Positions 32,851 to 39,323 of a stretch of 39,323 nucleotides of DNA are shown here, piece by piece. Source of the stretch: Bacteroidales bacterium (lineage in GTDB: Bacteria; Bacteroidota; Bacteroidia; Bacteroidales; Marinilabiliaceae); NCBI GenBank assembly GCA_022361295.1, contig JAKSBD010000019.1:1-39323 (forward strand), in the 5' to 3' direction. The stretch's first letter is position 1, and the number at the start of each line of letters is the position of its first letter. The notes under the pieces were generated by a model. The model searched no databases. It was not told where the DNA came from and saw nothing but the letters and a program-made list of their open reading frames with translations. The translations under genes were made by a program, and so were the position numbers.

Positions 32851-33300
32851 TTATCCCAATAACTGCTTTACTACGGCAGAAATATCTTTTCCATCAGCTT
32901 TACCTGCTAACTCTTTTGAGGCAACACCCATTACTTTGCCCATTTCTTTCATTGAAGTAGCTCCCACCTTATCGATGATTGCTTTCACTATTGGCTCTAA
33001 TTCTTCCTTCGTTAGCTGAGCTGGTAAATAAACACTGATTGCTTCCACCTCTTCCAATTCCTTTTCAGCTAAATCTTCACGGTTTTGAGACTTAAACAAT
33101 TCAGCTGCATCTTTACGTTGCTTCACCATCTTCTGAACGATTTTCATCACATCAGCATCTGTCAACTCTTCAGCAGCACCTTTTGAAGTCTTCGCTTCAA
33201 TCATTTCTTTTTTCACTCCACGTAAGGCTTCTAATCTAATGCGATCTTTTGCCTTCATGGCTTCTTTAATATCGTTGCTAATCTGCGCCTCTAAACTCAT
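32851..33300 (-). CDS. yqeY: GatB/YqeY domain protein
   Basis: A 149-residue cytoplasmic protein of the YqeY family: MSLEAQISNDIKEAMKAKDR, LRGVKKEMIEAKTSKG, ISVYLPAQLTKEELEPIV and a C-terminal GKADGKDISAVVKQLL. It resembles the tail domain of GatB, the tRNA-dependent amidotransferase subunit; a role in tRNA handling is suggested but not proven. It lies 45 bases after ftsZ on the same strand and is probably the last gene of the division operon. Confidence 0.93.
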   Translation of the reverse strand: MSLEAQISNDIKEAMKAKDRIRLEALRGVKKEMIEAKTSKGAAEELTDADVMKIVQKMVKQRKDAAELFKSQNREDLAEKELEEVEAISVYLPAQLTKEELEPIVKAIIDKVGATSMKEMGKVMGVASKELAGKADGKDISAVVKQLLG

Positions 33301-33345
33301 AATATATAATCTTGAATAACTATTTCTTATTAATTCATTCTGTTA

Positions 33346-34839
33346 TTAATCCACATTATCATGTAAATATGGATTATCCTTACTTATTTGCGGACCATTT
33401 TTCGCATCATCAGATAACGAAAAACGACTTACTTTCCGCTCTTGGCTCACCCTTCGGTTAGACTGGTTTTCAACAGGCATTTTGCGACGTTTATAGGCAG
33501 GAACATTTTCAATCTGCTCAATAAAGCGTTCATCTTCCATTTCCTCCTGGCTTAACTGCGATTTATAGTAACTGGCACCAGCAGTGCTAAATCCCTCATC
33601 TATAAAGTTATCATCAGAAGGGTTGTAATGATCCACCTCTGATTTTCTGCTTAATGGTACAACTGGTTGATAAAAAGAATCAATCCGCTCCTGTTTTTTT
33701 CTCTCAACAGCTTCAAAATCCACCACACGCCCCTGTTCCTCACTTTGTTCCGCAGAAAAATCAATCACTTGCTCCTCTTGCGGAACATTTACTACTTCCC
33801 CTTCTTCATCCAATGAGAAACGTGTTACTTTATCCTGACTTTTCTTTACACGATGCTCAATCAATTGCTCAGATACAAATCCGGTTGCAATAATTGTCAC
33901 ACACACCTGCTTAGCCAATGCATTATCATTTCCAGTACCCCAGATAATGGAAGCGTCATCTCCAACTACCTCCTGAACGTAGTCGGTTATTTCACCCACT
34001 TCATCCATTGTAATTTCTTCAGTACCAGAGGTGATATTCAAAAGAATATTACGAGCTCCACGAATCTCATTATTATTCAACAATGGCGATTCCAGGGATG
34101 CCTGAATCGCATCAAGGGCTCGTTTTTCACCTTCTGCATAGGCAGAACCCATAATGGCCACACCACTATCTTTCATTACTGTTTCAACATCGGCAAAATC
34201 GACGTTTATATAACCATGTACGGTAATTATTTCTGCAATGCCCTTGGCTGCGGTTGCCAACACATCATCCGCCTTCGAGAAAGCGTTTGATAATTTTAAA
34301 TCACCAAACATCTCACGCAAACGCTCATTATTAATGATCAGCAAAGAATCGACATTCTTCTCCATTTCGGCGATGCCATCCAATGCTTGATTAATTCTTA
34401 ATTTACCTTCAAACTTAAATGGAATAGTAACAATACCAACGGTCAGTATTCCCATTTCCTTAGCCGTTTTGGCAATAATAGGAGCCGCACCGGTACCTGT
34501 TCCGCCCCCCATACCAGCTGTCACAAATACCATTTTGGTATTTTGCTTAAGAACACTAACTACATCTTCGAGGTTTTCGATAGCTGACTCGCGCCCTTTA
34601 TCGGGTCGGTTACCCGCACCCCTACCTTCTGTTAATGATTCTCCCAACTGGATTTTAACCGGAACCGGACTACTTTCCAATGCCTGAGCATCGGTATTAC
34701 AGACCACAAAGTTCACATCCTTGATACCAAGACCATACATGTAATTGACGGCGTTACTTCCTCCACCACCAACTCCAATTACTTTAATTATTGAAGATTC
34801 AGATTGCGGTATATCAAAATTCATCAACTCTTCACTCAT
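33346..34839 (-). CDS. ftsZ: Cell division protein FtsZ
   Basis: A 497-residue tubulin-like GTPase that assembles the division ring. IGVGGGGSNAVNYM (21-34) and the GTP-binding signature GGGTGTGAAP (111-120) are intact; the T7-loop is FADVETVMKDSG and the C-terminal GTPase part ends near residue 320. The rest is a long variable tail (about 330-497) typical of Bacteroidota. The likely FtsA/membrane-partner peptide VPAYKRRKMP lies well before the end, and the extreme C-terminus DNPYLHDNVD is a Bacteroidota-type ending. The start is 19 bases after the ftsA stop. Confidence 0.97.
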   Translation of the reverse strand: MSEELMNFDIPQSESSIIKVIGVGGGGSNAVNYMYGLGIKDVNFVVCNTDAQALESSPVPVKIQLGESLTEGRGAGNRPDKGRESAIENLEDVVSVLKQNTKMVFVTAGMGGGTGTGAAPIIAKTAKEMGILTVGIVTIPFKFEGKLRINQALDGIAEMEKNVDSLLIINNERLREMFGDLKLSNAFSKADDVLATAAKGIAEIITVHGYINVDFADVETVMKDSGVAIMGSAYAEGEKRALDAIQASLESPLLNNNEIRGARNILLNITSGTEEITMDEVGEITDYVQEVVGDDASIIWGTGNDNALAKQVCVTIIATGFVSEQLIEHRVKKSQDKVTRFSLDEEGEVVNVPQEEQVIDFSAEQSEEQGRVVDFEAVERKKQERIDSFYQPVVPLSRKSEVDHYNPSDDNFIDEGFSTAGASYYKSQLSQEEMEDERFIEQIENVPAYKRRKMPVENQSNRRVSQERKVSRFSLSDDAKNGPQISKDNPYLHDNVD

Positions 34840-34858
34840 ATCCGTCCTGTTTTACAAT

Positions 34859-36199
34859 CTACATTTCAACATCTTTCTCGTCGAAAATATTAACAAGCCC
34901 GTTTTTAATGCCACTAAACAAGTTACCTGTTTTATAGCTCGACTTCTCTTTTTTGACTTTCTCGCGCTTTGAGCTAACTTTTCGTTGCGACTCTTCCCAT
35001 TGCGGCTCAACTTCGCCAAATAATTCAGGTTCAACAATAGCACGCTTAGGTCTTTCCATTGCGCTTAATATTAATCCTATACTGGTTGAGTAGTTAGGCA
35101 AATGTGCAGACGGCGGAACATCACCATCCAGGCAACGATCAGGTAAACCAATTCTCACATCCAGGCCTGTACGTAATTTTATTAATTGTGGCAGGTTCTT
35201 CAACAAAGCTCCTCCTCCGGTTAAAACAATACCTGCACCAACCTTATCGAGGTAACCCGAGCTCTCAATCTGGAACATAACATAGTCGATTATCTCTTCC
35301 ATACGAGCCTGAATAATATACGCTAAACTCTTGAAAGAGATCTCTTTTGGCTCCCAACCTGCCATTCCGGGTATGGTAACCACCATATCTTCACGGGCCA
35401 TATCACCCATGGCAGACCCAAATTGTACTTTTAAAGATTCTGCCTGCTTATAAAGGACCGAACAACCTTCTTTAATATCAGAAGTCACCACATTGCCGCC
35501 AAAAGGAATCACAGCAGTATGACGAATAATTCCATCGTAGAACACAGCCACATCCGTTGTTCCACCACCAATATCAACCAATACAACACCTGCCTCTTTC
35601 TCTTCTTCTGTTAAAACACTCTTAGAAGAAGCCAGTGGTTCAAGTATTAAATCATTTAACTGAAGTGCAACCCGACGAATACATTTCTCGATATTTTTTA
35701 CAGATGCTATACGTCCAAGTACAATATGGAAGTTCCCCTCTAAACGACGGCCAGACATGCCCACAGGGTTTTTAACTCCCATTTCATTATCCACAATATA
35801 ATCCTGTGGAATAACGTGCATTATCTTCTCTCCTGCTTCAACCGGGATTTTATAATTGTCATCAAACAAATTATCTACATCTTCCTGAGTAATCTCAAGT
35901 CCACCTTCAATAAAACGATAGCCTCTGTTACGAAGACTTTTGATATGTTGGCCTGCAATACCTACATATACATCTTTAAGCTTTACATCAAGTTTTTCTT
36001 CAATACTTGCAATAGCCTGTTTGATTGAAGCCACTGTTTCGTCAATGTTTAAAACAACACCTCTCTTAACACCAATAGATGGCACCTTTTCCATACCGAG
36101 AAGCTGTAATTTCCCATTATCGAGTTTACGACCAACAATAGCCACAATCTTTGTGGTTCCTATGTCAATCGCTGCAATTAGATTAGGTTCGTGGTTCAT
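34859..36199 (-). CDS. ftsA: Cell division protein FtsA
   Basis: A 446-residue actin-like protein from the ATG at 36199 (MNHEPNLIAAIDIGTTK). The frame extends to a TTG at 36220, but that would overlap ftsQ by more than necessary. ATP-binding motifs: IDIGTTKIVAIVG (phosphate 1), VLVDIGGGTTDVAVF (phosphate 2) and GAGIVLTGGGALLKNL (adenosine). The C-terminus (about 390-446) is basic and ends GNLFSGIKNGLVNIFDE, probably an amphipathic membrane-targeting helix. FtsA tethers FtsZ filaments to the membrane. Between ftsQ (5-base gap) and ftsZ (19-base gap). Confidence 0.96.
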   Translation of the reverse strand: MNHEPNLIAAIDIGTTKIVAIVGRKLDNGKLQLLGMEKVPSIGVKRGVVLNIDETVASIKQAIASIEEKLDVKLKDVYVGIAGQHIKSLRNRGYRFIEGGLEITQEDVDNLFDDNYKIPVEAGEKIMHVIPQDYIVDNEMGVKNPVGMSGRRLEGNFHIVLGRIASVKNIEKCIRRVALQLNDLILEPLASSKSVLTEEEKEAGVVLVDIGGGTTDVAVFYDGIIRHTAVIPFGGNVVTSDIKEGCSVLYKQAESLKVQFGSAMGDMAREDMVVTIPGMAGWEPKEISFKSLAYIIQARMEEIIDYVMFQIESSGYLDKVGAGIVLTGGGALLKNLPQLIKLRTGLDVRIGLPDRCLDGDVPPSAHLPNYSTSIGLILSAMERPKRAIVEPELFGEVEPQWEESQRKVSSKREKVKKEKSSYKTGNLFSGIKNGLVNIFDEKDVEM

Positions 36200-36204
36200 A
36201 ACAT

Positions 36205-36933
36205 CTATCCTTTTGTACAAACAACTTGTCCTTTATATTTCAAACTTACTTTCTTATATAAATTCCACTCTCGGGCGTCCCAACCCTGAGTGTAGAGTGC
36301 TTTCAGATTGCGAAACTTAACATCAACATCTTCCACCTTTCCAAATTCAATCAAATGATCTCCTACACGCGGCACTAATGTTAATTCTCCTTTTTCATCG
36401 ACATATACCTGTTCAATCTGCGCTTTCCAAAATTCATCCACATAAATGGTTTTGGCTATTGTCAGCAGATCATCATCTGAGGACAAACGCTTTACAAAAC
36501 CACTAGCCACCAAAACATGCGCAGAGTGATTTTTGAATATGGGCATTTTATCACCATTCATATCCAGGTAATAAGATGTTCCATTATCAAAAACACGTAC
36601 TAAAGGCTCACGCTGAGTTACATCCAAATGCAGAGTTCCTCCGTAGGTGTAATATACCTCACAGTTTTCTACAGCAGGATGCTTCTGAAAAAACTCTTCC
36701 ATTTGATTACAATTAACTTCCTTTAGTTTTCTTCCTAGTATCCCCGGATATTTCTCCAGTGCAATATCAGAAAGCTCTTGCGCAGTGATAAATTGATTAT
36801 CTGCACTATCACATATTGACGGAGCTATTTCACCACAAACAACTTCACTTTTATTAATAGCTACAAATGAGAATATTACCGTAATATAAACTACAGCAAG
36901 AGCCAAAAACACTATGTTTTTAAATCGTTTCAT
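36205..36933 (-). CDS. ftsQ: Cell division protein FtsQ/DivIB-like
   Basis: A 242-residue bitopic protein from the ATG at 36933 (MKRFKNIVFLALAVVYITVIFSFVAINKSE); the frame reaches a TTG three codons upstream. The short cytoplasmic tail, single membrane helix (about 5-27) and periplasmic beta-rich domain (KLKEVNCNQMEEFFQKHPAVENCEVYYTYGGTLHLDVTQREPL) are of the POTRA/FtsQ kind. Sequence conservation is weak, as usual for Bacteroidota FtsQ; the position between murC and ftsA supports the call. It links early and late division proteins. Confidence 0.9.
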   Translation of the reverse strand: MKRFKNIVFLALAVVYITVIFSFVAINKSEVVCGEIAPSICDSADNQFITAQELSDIALEKYPGILGRKLKEVNCNQMEEFFQKHPAVENCEVYYTYGGTLHLDVTQREPLVRVFDNGTSYYLDMNGDKMPIFKNHSAHVLVASGFVKRLSSDDDLLTIAKTIYVDEFWKAQIEQVYVDEKGELTLVPRVGDHLIEFGKVEDVDVKFRNLKALYTQGWDAREWNLYKKVSLKYKGQVVCTKG

Positions 36934-37031
36934 TTGCAACAAAACCTTATAATTCCGTTTAAATATAACTTTTTCACCCTACTATCAACTGTGTATTTAT
37001 TATTATTTATTAACAATTTGTTAAACGTCTG

Positions 37032-38417
37032 CTAATTGCTGATAAACACCTTTAATTTCTCCTCTAAAATTGGCACTTCCTTATCTATATCTCCCGCTCC
37101 AAGCGTTAAAACAACTTCCAGTTTACCCTTGCACAACTCATCAAATAAATCTTGCTTACCAACCACCTTAACTTGCTCATTTGACATCAGTTCAGCAATT
37201 ATTTCGGAACTAATTCCTTCTATCGGCAATTCTCGCGCAGGATAAATATCCAATAACAATACACGATCACAAACATCAAGCGAAAGAGCAAACCCTTCCG
37301 CAAAATCACGCGTCCGTGTATATAAATGAGGCTGAAAAATAACCGTAATATTCGATTCAGGATAAATAGCCTTAACCGACTTTAAAGTAGCTTTAATCTC
37401 TTCCGGATGATGGGCATAATCATCTATTAACACTAACTCCTTACTCTTAATGCGATATTGAAAACGTCGGCGAATACCCTCAAAAGTCGGTAAGGCCGCT
37501 TTTATTTCATCTGGCTCAACACCACCTAATAATGCCAGCCCGATAGCACCTACAGCATTCTCAACATTTACCAGAGCAGGAACCCCCATCTTTAAACCTT
37601 TTACAGTACCAAAAGGTGACTGTAAATCGAATTGATACAAACCATCAATCAACTTAATATTAAAGGCACTGAAATCAGCCTTTTCTTCAATCGAATAAGT
37701 GAATACCTCTATTTCATCTCCAACATCATCAATATCAAGTCCTGCCTTATGCAACAGCACTCCACCAGGTTCAATTTTATCAACAAACTCAAGGAATGCT
37801 TCATTTATCGACTCTTTATCACCATAGATATCCAAATGATCTGCATCCATGGCAGACAGCAATGCAAAATGAGGTGACAAATGCAGAAATGAACGATCAA
37901 ATTCATCGGCCTCAAGAACAACATAAGATGAATCTGCGTTATGTAAAAAATTGGTTTTATAGTTATTAACAATTCCTCCCAAAAAAGCATTACAACCAAC
38001 TTCCGATTGCTTGTACAGATGCGCTGTCATTGATGAAATTGTTGTTTTCCCATGCGTTCCTGCCACACAAACACTATTCATTCCGCCTGAAATTAATCCT
38101 AATACCGCAGCGCGTTTGCGCACATCAAAACCTTTATCACGAAAATAACTTAACTCTGAATGATCTTCAGGAATAGCAGGTGTATATACAACCAGGGTGG
38201 AGGTTTTATCCCGATAGTTTAGTGCTATTTGCTCAACATTATCATCATAATGAATAGAAATACCTTCACTCTCCAACTCCCTGGTCAATACAGTTGCAAC
38301 CCTGTCGTAGCCGGCTACGTGCAAACCTTCGTATTTAAAAAAACGGGCAATAGCACTCATCCCGATGCCTCCGACACCAACAAAATAAACACTCCGTATA
38401 TCTTTTAACTGCAACAT
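37032..38417 (-). CDS. murC: UDP-N-acetylmuramate--L-alanine ligase MurC
   Basis: A 461-residue cytoplasmic ligase from the ATG at 38417 (MLQLKDIRSVYFVGVGGIGM); an in-frame TTG at 38435 would overlap murG. Motifs: GVGGIGMSAIAR (nucleotide-sugar binding), AGTHGKTTISSM (ATP P-loop), EADEFDRSFLHLSP, and DDYAHHPEEI in the C-terminal domain. It adds L-alanine to UDP-N-acetylmuramate in peptidoglycan synthesis. It lies five bases after murG and about 98 bases before ftsQ; no ddl gene intervenes. Confidence 0.97.
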   Translation of the reverse strand: MLQLKDIRSVYFVGVGGIGMSAIARFFKYEGLHVAGYDRVATVLTRELESEGISIHYDDNVEQIALNYRDKTSTLVVYTPAIPEDHSELSYFRDKGFDVRKRAAVLGLISGGMNSVCVAGTHGKTTISSMTAHLYKQSEVGCNAFLGGIVNNYKTNFLHNADSSYVVLEADEFDRSFLHLSPHFALLSAMDADHLDIYGDKESINEAFLEFVDKIEPGGVLLHKAGLDIDDVGDEIEVFTYSIEEKADFSAFNIKLIDGLYQFDLQSPFGTVKGLKMGVPALVNVENAVGAIGLALLGGVEPDEIKAALPTFEGIRRRFQYRIKSKELVLIDDYAHHPEEIKATLKSVKAIYPESNITVIFQPHLYTRTRDFAEGFALSLDVCDRVLLLDIYPARELPIEGISSEIIAELMSNEQVKVVGKQDLFDELCKGKLEVVLTLGAGDIDKEVPILEEKLKVFISN

Positions 38418-38421
38418 TTCT

Positions 38422-39323
38422 TTAATTTTGAGCAAGTTTAATCACCTCTTCTGCAATATCATCCGCGGCATTTGGCTTAGCAAACTGCTTAATATTCAGC
38501 GCCAGCCCCTTTAACTTATCTTCTTGAGTCAACAACTTCGAAGCTTCACTCAATAAACTTTCAACCTGAGCATCTTTAACCAGCACCGCGGCATCTTTCT
38601 CTACCAGAGCCATGGCATTTTTCGTTTGATGATCTTCTGAAACATTTGGTGAAGGAACAAAGACCGTTGGCTTACCAAGGATTGCTAATTCTGATATAGA
38701 GCTGGCACCTGCGCGCGATACAACCAGGTCGGCAGCTACAAATGCCATATCCATTCGACTTATAAAGTCTGTAACGATTACACGCCCCTTTAAGTCTGAA
38801 GGCATTTTCTCTTTCATCTCGTCAAAATAAAACTTACCGGTCTGCCAAATCATTTGCACATTGCCTGGTAAGGTATTTATGGTTTTTATAATTCCATTAT
38901 TAATCGAACGAGCCCCAAGGCTACCTCCAATCACCAATATCGTTTTTTTATTAACATCCAATTCCCAGTGCGCGACAGCTTCTTCCTTAGCAATATCTGA
39001 TAGTAAATCATTTCGTACAGGATTACCTGTGATGAGTATTTTACTCTTATCAAAAAAGCGCTCCATTTTATCGTAGGCCACACATATCTTAGCCGCCTTT
39101 TTGGCCAAAATACGATTGGTAACACCAGGAAAGGAGTTTTGCTCCTGCAATAAACTCGGCACACCTGATTGTGACGCAATGCGCAGCACAGGACCACTGG
39201 CATACCCACCCACACCAACAGCTACATTGGGTTTAAAATTCTTTATAACACTCCTTGCTTTCAACATACTACGAAGCAGCTTAAATGGAAAAGCCAGATT
39301 TCGAAGTGTTAACTTTCTATGAA
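38422..39323 (-). CDS. murG: MurG glycosyltransferase, 5' end beyond the window
   Basis: The frame stays open to the window edge (the codons from 39321 downwards read HRKLTLRNLAFPFKLLRSMLK), so the first roughly 70-80 residues of this normally about 365-residue enzyme are missing. The internal ATG at 39267 is not the start. Motifs: VGVGGYASGPVLR, LLQEQNSFPGVTNR, VIGGSLGARSINN and the UDP-sugar-binding SRAGASSISELA. It makes lipid II from lipid I using UDP-GlcNAc on the inner face of the membrane. First visible gene of the division and cell-wall operon, continuing into murC. Confidence 0.96.
   Translation of the reverse strand, partial: HRKLTLRNLAFPFKLLRSMLKARSVIKNFKPNVAVGVGGYASGPVLRIASQSGVPSLLQEQNSFPGVTNRILAKKAAKICVAYDKMERFFDKSKILITGNPVRNDLLSDIAKEEAVAHWELDVNKKTILVIGGSLGARSINNGIIKTINTLPGNVQMIWQTGKFYFDEMKEKMPSDLKGRVIVTDFISRMDMAFVAADLVVSRAGASSISELAILGKPTVFVPSPNVSEDHQTKNAMALVEKDAAVLVKDAQVESLLSEASKLLTQEDKLKGLALNIKQFAKPNAADDIAEEVIKLAQN

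Noticed and set aside
33853..34290. 145-codon frame antisense to ftsZ
   Set aside because: It is a shadow frame inside a strongly conserved coding gene on the other strand, with no independent evidence.
36200..36220. TTG start of ftsA overlapping ftsQ
   Set aside because: The ATG at 36199 gives the conserved beginning of FtsA and a natural 5-base gap after ftsQ.

Overview
The window looks like a chromosomal segment of a Bacteroidota bacterium, probably a free-living aerobic or facultative marine-type member (Marinilabiliales/Cytophagales-like; the order is a guess). Supporting signs are: Bacteroidota-type promoters (TTTG near -33 and TAnnTTTG near -7) with no strong Shine-Dalgarno sequences; typical Bacteroidota families (OstA-like, DUF2795, DUF3857/transglutaminase, DUF2807, Lumazine_bd_2); an A+T-rich composition; an A2-type caa3 oxidase; and a division cluster ordered murG-murC-ftsQ-ftsA-ftsZ-yqeY.

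Layout. 1-469 is non-coding with a short tandem repeat. 470-4610 carries an OstA-like envelope protein, a DUF2795 protein, a MacB/LolD-type ABC ATPase, a methyltransferase and a divergent FKBP. 4693-5937 is an unrecognised protein with two cysteine clusters. A hairpin-rich convergent spacer follows, then a secreted TPR protein overlapping an outer-membrane beta-barrel gene (6224-8537), and divergently an exported sulfatase (8798-10372). 10601-13705 holds recG and a CPBP membrane protease. 13857-18647 holds two exported DUF3857/transglutaminase-fold proteins and a DUF2807 protein. 18720-24657 holds a sodium:alanine symporter, class I fumarase, ogt and pckA, all recognisable metabolic or repair genes. 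24913-27102 holds small proteins: a 75-residue unknown, a single-lobe degenerate DEAD-type protein, a YchJ-like SEC-C protein, an exported NTF2-like protein and a DUF493 protein.

27268-32377 is a tight respiratory operon: sco, coxA, coxC, a small coxIV-like gene, coxB with a fused cytochrome c, and heme O synthase. It encodes a caa3-type cytochrome oxidase with its copper chaperone and the first heme-modifying enzyme. The convergent spacer 32378-32850 is the most unusual non-coding stretch: a MITE-like imperfect palindrome of about 127 bp lies beside a 23-bp tandem array in which every unit has an invariant GTTC-N5-GAAC dyad. The window closes with the division and cell-wall operon on the minus strand (murG, truncated by the window edge, to yqeY).

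Most genes are ordinary core functions. No phage, CRISPR array, transposase, tRNA or rRNA was seen. The points that merit a second look are the two structured convergent spacers, the -7 boxes lying almost on the start codons of recG and the symporter gene, the transglutaminase-like protein lacking catalytic Cys and His, the lone degenerate helicase lobe and the Cys-cluster protein. Nothing here is a convincing new multi-gene system.
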